25,740 nt of DNA from IMG/VR virus record IMGVR_UViG_3300032331_000946, positions 1 to 25,740 of that record; one strand, written 5' to 3'. This DNA is from a virus. Position 1 is the first letter of the stretch, and each line of letters begins with the position of its first letter. A program made the translations under genes and the position numbers. The notes beneath the pieces are model-generated. The model had not been told where the DNA came from, made no database searches, and was given only the letters and a program-made list of their open reading frames with translations. Shown here one piece after another: positions 7,278 through 15,106 of this stretch.

Positions 7278-8258
7278 TTATTCTGCTTTTTGACGGTTAC
7301 GGATCATCGCAAGGATGTCCTGTGCTCGGCTTCCATTATCGCCAGCATCTGCTTTTGGTGCTTCTACTTTAGTTGGCTTAACAGCAGGAACATCGTCATC
7401 ATCGATATCATCTGTTACCGCAGGTTTTGCGGCAGGTGCTTTAGCAGTTGTACCTGCTTCGGCGTTGCTGTTATAACCAGCTGGTTTGAAGTATTGTCCC
7501 CACTTGTCCATGTCAAATGCTTCTCCGTCAACTGACGCTTCAAACATTTCTTTCATGACTTTGAGTTCAACATCGCCCGGCTTTTTAGGCAAGAAGTCCT
7601 TGAGATTAAACACACCGTGTTGCTTGATTGCCGAATTTTCATCTTCGGCTAGAGCACGTTCACGACGAGCCCAATTTGAAGTAGAATAGTCTGCGTAACC
7701 ACCTTTACTGGTCTTTGTGATTTTGAAATCAGTGCCGCGAACATAGTCAGTTGGCAATTCTTCCATATCCGGATCAAGCAATGCTGCCTTGATGATATTG
7801 AAGATCTGGCTACCGATAATGAATCTACGGATTGGATTTTCTGGAGTCTTTCCATCTTCTTTATAACTGCTGTCAACCACAAAGCCTTGGAACAAGTATG
7901 AACGCTTTTTCCAATACTTACGACCCATTTCCTCAAGGCTCTTGTCTTTAAACCAAGGACGGACCTCAGTAAGAATAGGACAAGTTTCGCCCCACATTTC
8001 CATACAAGGAACTTGTACAGTAACTGGTTTTGAGTTTGTTTCACCCTTCACTCCAGCGAAAGGCAATTTGATCATTGCTCGTTCGACCCAGAAAAAAGTG
8101 TTATTTGGATCAGCATCAGGTAAGAAACGAACAGTTGCTGTTTGTCCTTCTTGAATGTTCCAATGGGGGTAAATTGCGTTGTCTCCGCCGGATGCGCCGC
8201 CGCCGTTTTGTTGAGATGCTTGTTGAAGTTTTGCGCGAATTTCTGCTAAAGTTGCCAT
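7278..8258 (-). CDS. 32: Single-stranded DNA-binding protein gp32
   Basis: The sequence follows the marine T4-like gp32 pattern: basic N-terminal cooperativity segment (LAEIRAKLQQ), OB-fold core with VRFLPDADPNNTFFWVE (43-59), VPCMEMWGETCPILTEVRPW (83-102), RKYWKKRSYLFQGFVV, and a low-complexity C-terminal third with an acidic run DDIDDDD. gp32 coats single-stranded DNA and organises replication and recombination enzymes. T4 gp32 uses His64, Cys77, Cys87 and Cys90 for zinc; only Cys85 and Cys93 are in the comparable region here. AAGGAAAA lies before the ATG. It is the first gene of the leftward early/middle operon and stands behind a terminator and a late-type promoter. Confidence 0.9.
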   Translation of the reverse strand: MATLAEIRAKLQQASQQNGGGASGGDNAIYPHWNIQEGQTATVRFLPDADPNNTFFWVERAMIKLPFAGVKGETNSKPVTVQVPCMEMWGETCPILTEVRPWFKDKSLEEMGRKYWKKRSYLFQGFVVDSSYKEDGKTPENPIRRFIIGSQIFNIIKAALLDPDMEELPTDYVRGTDFKITKTSKGGYADYSTSNWARRERALAEDENSAIKQHGVFNLKDFLPKKPGDVELKVMKEMFEASVDGEAFDMDKWGQYFKPAGYNSNAEAGTTAKAPAAKPAVTDDIDDDDVPAVKPTKVEAPKADAGDNGSRAQDILAMIRNRQKAE

Positions 8259-8318
8259 AATGATTTTTCCTTATAAATGTTTTATGTGCCGCTTTCTTAA
8301 AGCCAACTGACTAAAAGA

Positions 8319-8352
8319 AAAACTGTGCATAGCGTTAACTATACACAGTTTT
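8319..8352 (-). terminator. Intrinsic terminator after the 642-aa gene
   Basis: A 14-bp stem with one mismatch (AAAACTGTGYATAG against its complement, arms 8319-8332 and 8339-8352) and a 6-base loop. On the minus strand it is followed by a T-rich tract (TTTCTTTT). It lies between the end of the 642-residue gene and gp32, and would insulate the gp32 operon from late read-through. It is fairly AT-rich, so strength is uncertain. Confidence 0.7.
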
Positions 8353-8359
8353 ATTTATC
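8352..8359 (-). promoter_or_regulatory. Candidate late promoter GATAAATA upstream of gp32
   Basis: It matches the T4 late element TATAAATA in seven of eight positions on the minus strand. It abuts the upstream arm of the terminator at 8319-8352; a transcript starting about six bases downstream would begin inside that arm and so lack most of the hairpin. It would give gp32 a leader of about 88 bases. Confidence 0.5.
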
Positions 8360-8390
8360 ATCGCAACCTTAACGATTGCTAATTGTGATT

Positions 8391-10319
8391 TTATTTTGCC
8401 AAACCTGCTAACTGTCGGATTCTATCAAACTCTTGACTTTCATTAGCTTCAGCCCAACCCATTTTGCCGCCACCGGATGGTTTTTCTGCCCCGTCGCCGT
8501 GGACTGGCCCGAATATACCGTTCTGCTCTTCTTCCATTTCTTTGTTACGGATTTCATGCTTTCTAGTCACTTTGTTAAGTGGCGTGTCATCCATATCACT
8601 GACCATTCGACCTACTATGTGTCCGTAACCTTCACCAAATTCTTTGTTGGCCATGATCTCTAATTCTGTAGGACCTTTCCTCCAAGGACTAGCGAACCCT
8701 TCTTCTTTGTAGTCTCTGTTATAGTGGCCCATCAACCATTCTGCTAGATCCCTTACTGTAGGTTCTTTATTCTTTTTTTCGCCACCCTCTGGATCAAAGT
8801 CAGCATTAGATGGTTCTTCTAAATCTTGTGGAGCTGCTGGTTCTTCACCTTCTGGAGGTTGATATCCTAATTCTGCTGCTGCTTCTGGATCGTCTTTCGC
8901 TAACCAACCTAAGATCGTATCTGTCGGATCAGAGTCGGGGTTTGTTTTAGCCAATGCCACAAGGGCTTGTGGTAAATCATCATTTTCGTCTTTGATAACA
9001 CCGATACCTTGTAGAGCTTCGATCGAAGGGGTAGCATCTAACCCAACAACATCTAGGTCTCCGCTATCTAACAAATCTTTCAATGCCATGATAGTGTCCG
9101 GCTCTAAATAACCTTCTTCAACACGATCAGCCCAATTCTCAAATTGTTCAAACCCTTCCTTCTTTGGAATCGCTTGTTTTGCTAGGTGCTTTGCTCTAGA
9201 ATGGCCGCCATGCTCGGATCCATCCTTGCCTTTAGTATCTTTAGGTTTCTTATCTTCCTTCTCACGTTCTTCGGCTTCGGCTTCATCTTCCCAAGGTGCT
9301 GCCGCTTCTCCTACATACCCTTCGAGGTCAAGTTCTCCAGTTTCCTGCATGATGCTATGTATCAAAGGAAAGTACTGTGCTAAGTCTTCTTTGAAACTGT
9401 TAACAGTAAACTTGCTCTTATAGTCTTCCATAGTTGCTTGGTCCATTTCCGCCATGCCTTGCATAGTAGATGCAGGTTGCCAACATTCTGACCATTCTTG
9501 ATAATGGTGTTGTTTACCAAGAGAATTTATTTGTGACCTCAGGCTTTCTAATTTAGCATTAGCACGTTCAGAAATGTTGTTTACTTCTTGATTCATGCCG
9601 TCATGCCCGCCCATGTGACGTTTGAATGCGCTAAGTTGAGCGATTTGTTCACTCATACCAATGATAGCTTTACCCTTGTCATCATAAGGTTTGCCACCAT
9701 GAGCACAGTGCATCTGCATGGCCTTAGCGCCCGCTACATGAATGAATGGGTATTTAAAACGCTCACCTTCTTCATTTTCGACGTAAAGTGCTTTGATGTT
9801 ATTGGCTCTGCTTCTTGCTCCAAAACTTTCATCTTCGATACTTTTATGATGTTTGGCAATTAGCTTGGTTTTTTGAAGTTGGCGGACGCTGGTCTTTTTA
9901 CCGCCTTGGAATTTAGATTCGTTCATATTTGTTTCGTCCTTGGGCCCTTTTGCGGCAAGATATTGAAAATCATCTTTATTTAGATTACTCTTTGTTATGT
10001 CTCTAGTATCGAACCGTAACAGTCTACGCATGGCAAAATTTCTCATTTCCCTTAGGAAATCATACCAATATTTTTTGTAGTCAGAGTCACTATTTTCTAA
10101 AAGACTCTGGCCGTAAAATACTTTCAATGTTCCTAGTTCGTTGATGCTTATGCTAACTCTGCCTAGGTTGTTTTCTTCTATAGCAAAGTCGAAGTCGAAA
10201 AATCTAGCTTCTCTAGGGTCCATCGTGATAGCGCCAGTTTCGTCGCCCATCTCTAGGTTTGAGAATCTGCTGCGTATTTTGTCAAATACATCTTGGCTGA
10301 TAATTTCAATAGTTTTCAT
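8391..10319 (-). CDS. Conserved large virion-associated protein of T4-like marine phages, 642 aa
   Basis: The N-terminal 330 residues contain phrases I associate with a large conserved, uncharacterised protein of T4-like phages: KYWYDFLREMRNFAMRRLLRFDTRDITKSNLNKDDFQ (about 84-120), NIKALYVENEEGERFKYPFIHVAGAKAMQMHCAHGGKPYDD (173-215), and an SEQIAQLSAFKRH helix. The centre (about 335-390) is a low-complexity Glu/Asp/Lys linker, and the C-terminus ends EFDRIRQLAGLAK, a short helical tail common in phage structural proteins. No catalytic motif is visible. It sits directly after gp17 among late genes and has its own late promoter and terminator, so it is probably a virion or assembly protein. There is no SD; the ATG lies 5 bases after TAAATA. 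Confidence 0.75.
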   Translation of the reverse strand: MKTIEIISQDVFDKIRSRFSNLEMGDETGAITMDPREARFFDFDFAIEENNLGRVSISINELGTLKVFYGQSLLENSDSDYKKYWYDFLREMRNFAMRRLLRFDTRDITKSNLNKDDFQYLAAKGPKDETNMNESKFQGGKKTSVRQLQKTKLIAKHHKSIEDESFGARSRANNIKALYVENEEGERFKYPFIHVAGAKAMQMHCAHGGKPYDDKGKAIIGMSEQIAQLSAFKRHMGGHDGMNQEVNNISERANAKLESLRSQINSLGKQHHYQEWSECWQPASTMQGMAEMDQATMEDYKSKFTVNSFKEDLAQYFPLIHSIMQETGELDLEGYVGEAAAPWEDEAEAEEREKEDKKPKDTKGKDGSEHGGHSRAKHLAKQAIPKKEGFEQFENWADRVEEGYLEPDTIMALKDLLDSGDLDVVGLDATPSIEALQGIGVIKDENDDLPQALVALAKTNPDSDPTDTILGWLAKDDPEAAAELGYQPPEGEEPAAPQDLEEPSNADFDPEGGEKKNKEPTVRDLAEWLMGHYNRDYKEEGFASPWRKGPTELEIMANKEFGEGYGHIVGRMVSDMDDTPLNKVTRKHEIRNKEMEEEQNGIFGPVHGDGAEKPSGGGKMGWAEANESQEFDRIRQLAGLAK

Positions 10320-10324
10320 ATCTG

Positions 10325-10332
10325 TATTTATT
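10325..10332 (-). promoter_or_regulatory. Late promoter AATAAATA, 5 bases before the ATG of the 642-aa gene
   Basis: Minus-strand AATAAATA followed by CAGAT and ATG 10319. The whole gap between the gp17 stop and this ATG is essentially the promoter. With T4 spacing (last A at -6) transcription starts at the A of ATG. No SD is present. Confidence 0.75.
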
Positions 10333-11920
10333 AAAAACTGCTGATGTAGATTGGCATAGGTAGATCGTAATCATCCATCTTGGCATCTTCGATCATCTTG
10401 TTATAGACCATGGGATCCCAGTCTCCTAGCATCATTATCATGCGTATGATCAACAATAGCCCTGCTACTAGGTCGTCATGTTCTTGACTTTTAGCCTTAA
10501 ATGTAATGCCCGTTGCTACAAAAGTCTTGAGCTCCGATATCAGGCTTTTACTGTATATGCTTATTTTTTTCTGTTCGATCAGCTGCTTGGCCTTGGCACA
10601 AGCTGATATTTTGGCAATGTGAGTAGTATTGAATCCCCTGCGGAATCTGCGTACATGACCCTTCTTTAACGGCTCACTTAAGAACATGCCCGGGATGCTT
10701 TCCTCGCCCATTTCGTTTATAGCGACTAGGGCAGCTTCGCCTACAGTATTATTTTCCACACTGTAATAGATCTTGGGATTAACACCCTGTGCTAGATTTT
10801 CAGTCTCTATATATTTGCATATTTCTCTTAAGATTTTTACCTGGCTTTGTATAGGTGTGGTATTATGCTGCCACTCTCCTACTTGTTCAAGAGCGGGCAA
10901 TTCAAATATTTCGATCGCGCCATAGTCACCTCCTGTACCAAGACTAGGATCTAATGCCACTAGATAAGTAGAATCGGGTTTGATTTTTCTATACCATCGG
11001 ACTTGACCCATCTTCATTATGGGTTCTATTCCTTCCATACCAGCTAGACATATAGAATTGATCAATGTTTCGTCAAAGATCAAAAATTCACATTCGTGTT
11101 CACGACGGAAACGTTCTTCACCAATACGTCCCTTTTCTTCATCAGCCCATTTCTGATCTCTATCTGGATGTTCTTGCCAACTTGCCTTAAATGGAAAGAA
11201 GCCGTTACGCCCTAGTAATGATTCGTTACCAAACTCATCTATACGTTTATTCGCTTCGTGCCATATTAGAGCAAATTGATCTTCATCTGAGTTAGGAGTT
11301 GAAGTGATAATGGCTTTACCGCCAGTTGCTAGTGTAGGCGATATTGAAGTCCAGAATTCAGTAGCAATGTTAGGTGGAACAAAGGCAAACTCGTCAGCGT
11401 ATAGTAATGATAGGGACATACCACGACCTGTTGTTTCTGTGGTGGTCTGTGCTACGATACGTGATCCATTGTCAAATTCTATACTTTCTTTGTTATAACT
11501 TGTAGCACCACAACGTATATGATCGGGACATAATTCATATGCGTATCGTATACGATTCATAATTTCTCGAGCACCTGTATATTTGTGCGCGGCGATTAGT
11601 ATCGTACTGTCTGGAATAAACATGGCGAACCACAGAAGGTATCCTGCGGCAGTAGTAGTCTTGCCCGTCTGACGAGGAAGTAAGTTTACGTTAAATCGAT
11701 GATTATGATAACTGTCAACTAATCGTTGTTGGTATTCAAATGGCTTATATAACAACTTACCTTTGGTAGGATGTTGTATATGAAAGAAGTTGTTTAAAAA
11801 ATAATGAGGACCATTAACCTGATCCATACAAGCAGCAAGATCTTTTACATCTTTTTCTGTAAAGCGTTGAGTGCTATGTGCTGTTTTTATCAGCTTACCG
11901 TCTAAATTTTTCGATCCCAT
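10331..11920 (-). CDS. 17: Large terminase subunit gp17 (packaging ATPase and nuclease)
   Basis: The ATPase motifs are in order: Walker A PRQTGKTT (82-89), Walker B and catalytic Glu LLYADEFAF (Asp176, Glu177) and coupling motif TSTPN (206-210). The nuclease domain has ALDPSLGTGGDYGA (Asp324), SVENNTVGEA (Glu389) and HDDLVAGLL (Asp482, Asp483), matching the T4 Asp401, Glu458 and Asp542 triad. It translocates DNA into the prohead and cuts headful lengths. It is somewhat shorter than T4 gp17 (529 against 610), mainly at the N-terminus. It starts at ATG 11920, five bases after a late promoter with no SD, just behind a strong terminator. Confidence 0.96.
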   Translation of the reverse strand: MGSKNLDGKLIKTAHSTQRFTEKDVKDLAACMDQVNGPHYFLNNFFHIQHPTKGKLLYKPFEYQQRLVDSYHNHRFNVNLLPRQTGKTTTAAGYLLWFAMFIPDSTILIAAHKYTGAREIMNRIRYAYELCPDHIRCGATSYNKESIEFDNGSRIVAQTTTETTGRGMSLSLLYADEFAFVPPNIATEFWTSISPTLATGGKAIITSTPNSDEDQFALIWHEANKRIDEFGNESLLGRNGFFPFKASWQEHPDRDQKWADEEKGRIGEERFRREHECEFLIFDETLINSICLAGMEGIEPIMKMGQVRWYRKIKPDSTYLVALDPSLGTGGDYGAIEIFELPALEQVGEWQHNTTPIQSQVKILREICKYIETENLAQGVNPKIYYSVENNTVGEAALVAINEMGEESIPGMFLSEPLKKGHVRRFRRGFNTTHIAKISACAKAKQLIEQKKISIYSKSLISELKTFVATGITFKAKSQEHDDLVAGLLLIIRMIMMLGDWDPMVYNKMIEDAKMDDYDLPMPIYISSF

Positions 11921-11925
11921 ATTTT

Positions 11926-11933
11926 TATTTACT
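11926..11933 (-). promoter_or_regulatory. Late promoter AGTAAATA, 5 bases before the gp17 ATG
   Basis: Minus-strand AGTAAATA followed by AAAAT and ATG. It directly follows the T-run of the terminator at 11935-11962, leaving almost no free sequence between them. Predicted transcription start is the A of the gp17 ATG; no SD is present. Confidence 0.75.
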
Positions 11934-11934
11934 G

Positions 11935-11962
11935 AAAAAAATAGCCCCCGAAGGGGCTATTT
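11935..11962 (-). terminator. Strong intrinsic terminator upstream of gp17
   Basis: On the minus strand AAATAGCCCC, loop TTCG, GGGGCTATTT and a run of T. The C/G-rich stem with a stable TTCG tetraloop is the clearest terminator in the window. It ends transcription of the 528-residue gene, whose stop is 16 bases upstream, immediately before the gp17 promoter. Confidence 0.9.
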
Positions 11963-11977
11963 GGATTCACTTAAGAA

Positions 11978-13564
11978 TTACTTAGCTGCATTTTTCCACA
12001 TGGCGGCAGCGGCAATCTTCTTGCCTTTTTCTCCGCCGCCTGCTTTGGCTGCAACTTTATCGAAGCTCTTGCCGGGCTTACCGATGTCTTTTCCTGATTT
12101 AGCTTTTTTAACTAAACTAGATTTTTCGCCTTTGCTCATACCAGCACTAGGCTTTGCTGCTTCTGCTACAAATTTCTTGTAATCAGAAAACAATTGGTCT
12201 GCTAGCGTTTCTGCCATGGCGGATGGTTGATTCATTACGCCCTTGTTATGGCCGCCAGCATTTGGATTCCACGCCATTTTATTGCTATCATGTGCTGGAA
12301 TATTGTTAGGGTCTGCTGGAGTATTGTCATATGATTCGTTATCGATCATATCCATCATCTTTCTCATAGGATGCTTATAAGCATCTGCTACAGGTTGATC
12401 TACTTCTCCAGAATCCGAAGTCTTCTTAGGTGGAGGTGTTGTCTTAGGAGGAGGTGTTGTCTTAGGAGGAGGTGTTTTCTTATTAAGAATGCCACCATCG
12501 GGATCGCTAGGAGCAGGAACATCAGGTTGTCCTTTTTTAGGAGGATCAGCAGTCCATACACCACCTACGATAGAACCTTCATCAGTTTCTGCGTCAGCAC
12601 CGATATCTTCTGGTTCCATATCAGATAATTCATCAGCCATGCCGCGAATTTCGTCTGCCATTGATCCCATATCACCTTCTTGTCCCATACCCATGCTTTC
12701 GTCTTCTGGCGCATCCATATTGGTACCGTCTGGATCGGGCTCGAACCCTCTTTTATCCATAGGAATAGGAACTCCGTCTGGAGTTGGACTAGGCGACGGA
12801 ACAGGTGTAATTGTTACCGGCTCCGACAAATATCCTTCATCTTCCGGGGGATTATTTTTGTTTATAAAACTATTAGGATCGCCTAAACTATAGTTCTTCT
12901 GAGTCTTAGATCCGGCCCCTAAACTGTAATCAGTTTTTGGAGTATTAATCATGTCAGTAGTAGACGGAGATGTAGTCGGAGTAGCAGGATTAGGATCAGT
13001 TGACGGCTCTGTATTAGTATCTCCAGGAACACCCGGTTTAAGGACAAGCGGCTCTGACATGTACCCTTCATCTTCCGGAGGATCATTCATCTTGTCCATC
13101 ATGGCCCTCATAATTTCGCCTGAGTCGCCGTGAGCAGCGATCTTAGAAATTGGAGTATCCATCGGAGTAGCTGACATAGCAGGGGTACTGGTCAATGCTG
13201 TGGCACCGCCGTCAACTCCTGGCATATGTTGAGGACCAACTTTATGTATGCCAGCTAGATTCATGATCTGTGTTAACATACCAGCGACTTCATCACCGTC
13301 GGCAGCAGTAGCATTGATACTAAATGTAGCTACAGGAGGATGACTGTCTCCCATTGGGCTCATTCCCATCATTCCGCATTCTGCGACTGTTTTAACACCA
13401 CTTAGTGCTTTTAATTCAGTTAGGTCAGTTAGGTCAGGCAACTGTGGTAGGTTGTCTTCTTGTACCGGCATTCTTACCTTAGTACCTGCTGCTAGAGGAT
13501 TGTTGATGTTAGGATTCTTTGAATCTAACTCGGCCAAACGCTTCATTACATCTATCATTTGCAT
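11978..13564 (-). CDS. Proline-rich, acidic virion-associated protein with internal repeats, 528 aa
   Basis: Ordered-looking ends flank a long disordered centre. Residues 1-110 are partly helical (MIDVMKRLAEL, DEVAGMLTQIMNLAGIHKVG). Residues 160-400 are low-complexity, with a duplicated block PPEDEGYxSEP (162-172 and 239-249), two YSLG motifs (213, 225) and a PPPKTT tandem repeat (365-382). The C-terminus (about 450-528) has a helix AETLADQLFSDYKKFVAEA and a Lys/Ala/Gly-rich tail ending AAAAMWKNAAK, a tail type I have seen in phage structural proteins. No enzyme motif is present. It follows the 201-residue gene with SD AAGGAAA and is ended by the gp17-side terminator. A structural or scaffold-like role is inferred from location only. 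Confidence 0.75.
   Translation of the reverse strand: MQMIDVMKRLAELDSKNPNINNPLAAGTKVRMPVQEDNLPQLPDLTDLTELKALSGVKTVAECGMMGMSPMGDSHPPVATFSINATAADGDEVAGMLTQIMNLAGIHKVGPQHMPGVDGGATALTSTPAMSATPMDTPISKIAAHGDSGEIMRAMMDKMNDPPEDEGYMSEPLVLKPGVPGDTNTEPSTDPNPATPTTSPSTTDMINTPKTDYSLGAGSKTQKNYSLGDPNSFINKNNPPEDEGYLSEPVTITPVPSPSPTPDGVPIPMDKRGFEPDPDGTNMDAPEDESMGMGQEGDMGSMADEIRGMADELSDMEPEDIGADAETDEGSIVGGVWTADPPKKGQPDVPAPSDPDGGILNKKTPPPKTTPPPKTTPPPKKTSDSGEVDQPVADAYKHPMRKMMDMIDNESYDNTPADPNNIPAHDSNKMAWNPNAGGHNKGVMNQPSAMAETLADQLFSDYKKFVAEAAKPSAGMSKGEKSSLVKKAKSGKDIGKPGKSFDKVAAKAGGGEKGKKIAAAAMWKNAAK
12425..12478 (-). repeat. 18-bp tandem repeat, three copies, encoding PPPKTT
   Basis: Three consecutive 18-base units (plus strand CTTAGGWGGAGGTGTTGT, last copy ending TTTT) lie inside the 528-residue gene and encode the proline-rich linker. 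Copies differ by one to two bases, so length variation by slippage or recombination is plausible. Confidence 0.85.
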
Positions 13565-13566
13565 AA

Positions 13567-14172
13567 TTATTTCCTTGGATCGTAGGCCTGATTTAACGGG
13601 CTGTTATTATTTTGAGCAGAGTCAGTATTATACTTGACATCGCTCTCTGTTGGGATTATTTCGCCCCGGGCTTTTCTCTGTAATTTAAGGATATCATTTA
13701 ATTCTTTAACGAACCCTGTATTATACTTGTCACCATAATAATCTTCAAATTGAGCGTTAGGTGATTCTTTATAATCTTTGTCTGTTAACAAAGGTTCTGT
13801 TCTTTCTTTCCTGGGTTCTTGATATTCTTCAGTTGGTTCACCTGGTCTACGAACTACTAGATTTTCTTTAGCAATAGAAAGATTGCTAGATAGATATTCT
13901 GTCAGTTCTTGTTGTGTAGTAGGGTACTCTAAACTAACTTCGTAAATGCTTACTTGCTCGTTTTTTATTTTAGGAAAATCTAAAGGAAATTGCTGTACGG
14001 GCGTAGTGCCTGATTTTTTAAAACTAGCTATCTTCCATTTTTCTAAAATAGATTCTAATTTAGTTTCGTTATCTTTACTAAAGCCTCCAGCTACCTTGAC
14101 ACGGAAGTCGTATTTTTTAGCTGCCATGCCTTCTTGTAGATGTTCTTTGAATTTTTTCATAGTGATGTCCAT
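13567..14172 (-). CDS. Conserved hypothetical late protein beside gp16, 201 aa
   Basis: The N-terminal region (KKYDFRVKVAGGFSKDNETKLESILEKW, about 18-46) continues into SGTTPVQQFPLDFPKIKNEQVSIYEVSLEYPTTQQELTEYL (54-93), an alternating strand and helix pattern like a ferredoxin-type fold. VVRRPGEPTEEYQEP follows, then a charged C-terminus with EDYYGDKYNTGFVKEL. I recognise this as a recurring protein of marine T4-like phages near the terminase genes, without a known function. It sits between gp16-like and the 528-residue gene in a late unit with its own promoter 6 bases before the ATG and no SD. A capsid or packaging role is inferred from position only. Confidence 0.75.
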   Translation of the reverse strand: MDITMKKFKEHLQEGMAAKKYDFRVKVAGGFSKDNETKLESILEKWKIASFKKSGTTPVQQFPLDFPKIKNEQVSIYEVSLEYPTTQQELTEYLSSNLSIAKENLVVRRPGEPTEEYQEPRKERTEPLLTDKDYKESPNAQFEDYYGDKYNTGFVKELNDILKLQRKARGEIIPTESDVKYNTDSAQNNNSPLNQAYDPRK

Positions 14173-14178
14173 ATCAGT

Positions 14179-14186
14179 TATTTATT
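14179..14186 (-). promoter_or_regulatory. Late promoter AATAAATA, 6 bases before the ATG of the 201-aa gene
   Basis: Minus-strand AATAAATA, then ACTGAT and ATG 14172. The TAA stop of the gp16-like gene is the TAA inside this element, so stop codon and promoter share bases. No SD is present. Confidence 0.7.
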
Positions 14187-14652
14187 TCAAATCTTTAAGT
14201 TTGGCCAGTATGCTATTACGGTCTGTAAGTATATAGCCCTCGCCTTCGACTTCTTCACCTTTATCCCCGTGGCGTTTATCAATGGCTAGTTTCTTTAACT
14301 GCAGATCAACCATCTTGAGTTTTTTGTCAATTTTGTTGGTTTTTGCGGTAATAGCTGCTGAAAGCATACCAGTGGCAACTTCAAACATGCGGGCGCTATA
14401 CTTAGGCTCTACTTGCATAGCTAGATCCATTATATCGTCGTAGGCTTCTTCGGCTTTGGCTGCTAATCCGTCTAGCTCAGCATCGCTAATGTCGCCCAGT
14501 CCTTTAACTCTAGGCAATGCTGAAGCGATTTTATCAAATTCTTCCAGCTTTTCTTCGAGGCTAATAGTAGCAGGAACCGGTATATCGACAATCTGTGCGA
14601 TGGGTTCTTTTGATGGTGCTATATCGAGTATTTCTTCAAGTTTCTTTGTCAT
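14182..14652 (-). CDS. 16: Small terminase subunit, gp16-like
   Basis: A 156-residue helical protein with the T4 gp16-type core: an acidic segment DISDAELDGLAAKAEEAYDDIMDLA, then VEPKYSARMFEVATGMLSAAITAKTNKIDKKLKMVDLQLKKL, comparable to T4 gp16 [29 protein letters not shown], the central helical hairpin that forms the ring. The small terminase recognises phage DNA and regulates gp17, encoded two genes downstream. Length is close to T4 gp16 (164). I start it at ATG 14652 (MTKKLEEILD) rather than the frame's first ATG at 14682, because this ATG lies 7 bases after a late-promoter-like GATAAGTA and just inside the gp4 end. The upstream ATG would lengthen the overlap with gp4. Confidence 0.8.
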   Translation of the reverse strand: MTKKLEEILDIAPSKEPIAQIVDIPVPATISLEEKLEEFDKIASALPRVKGLGDISDAELDGLAAKAEEAYDDIMDLAMQVEPKYSARMFEVATGMLSAAITAKTNKIDKKLKMVDLQLKKLAIDKRHGDKGEEVEGEGYILTDRNSILAKLKDLK

Positions 14653-14659
14653 AGTCAAA

Positions 14660-14667
14660 TACTTATC
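14660..14667 (-). promoter_or_regulatory. Weak late-promoter-like element GATAAGTA before gp16-like gene
   Basis: Minus-strand GATAAGTA, spacer TTTGACT, then ATG 14652. It differs from the common TAAATA core by one base but has the same position relative to an SD-less ATG. It lies within the last codons of gp4. Confidence 0.45.
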
Positions 14668-15106
14668 ACATCTTTTTACCACTATGGTATAAATCGTGTT
14701 CAGTGATAATACGGAAAATCACACCATTTTGCTGGCTCCATGCTCGAGCAGCGGCCCATTTTACCATATTTCTAACATACTGTGCCTGATTGTAGGGATT
14801 CTTCCCAACACGTTCTCTTATAGCCTGACTCGCTGGTTTTATTTCCCAAAGTTCGGCCCGTTTTTTCTTTTTGTTATCTACAAATACTACTAGGAAATCC
14901 GGAACGTAAACAGTTGGCTTGCCTGTCAGTGGATCTTTGTAAGGTATTTTTACGCTCTCACTTGCCCATTGTTCTATAGCATCATTTTCATCACACATAC
15001 GCATAACTGATAATTCCCAGGATGATCTATATCGAGGCTCGCCTAGGCCTATATACTTTTCAGGATTCTTAACCTGATAGATACCCTGACTAAATTTCAA
15101 GCTCAT
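14666..15106 (-). CDS. 4: Head completion protein gp4 (PD-(D/E)xK-type nuclease fold)
   Basis: A 146-residue protein with the gp4 pattern: FSQGIYQVKNPEKYIGLGEPRYRSSWELSVMRMCDEN, with the Glu in SSWE (31); VPDFLVVF (Asp70); and ELWEIKPASQ (Glu88, Lys90), together a PD-(D/E)xK nuclease arrangement like TnsA or VSR. In T4, gp4 (gp50/65 group) acts at the portal after packaging so that tails can join the head. The start overlaps the stop of the preceding gene as ATGA. There is no SD, so coupling is likely. Neighbours are structural and packaging genes, which fits. Confidence 0.9.
   Translation of the reverse strand: MSLKFSQGIYQVKNPEKYIGLGEPRYRSSWELSVMRMCDENDAIEQWASESVKIPYKDPLTGKPTVYVPDFLVVFVDNKKKKRAELWEIKPASQAIRERVGKNPYNQAQYVRNMVKWAAARAWSQQNGVIFRIITEHDLYHSGKKM

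Noticed and set aside
7649-8044. 131-residue minus-strand frame inside gp32
   Set aside because: It overlaps the well-supported gp32 reading frame in another frame on the same strand, with no independent start signal.
12489-12893. 134-residue open frame on the plus strand opposite the 528-residue gene
   Set aside because: It is antisense to a low-complexity Pro/Asp/Glu gene, is Ser/Pro/Ile-rich itself as expected of a complement, and has no SD or neighbour linkage.
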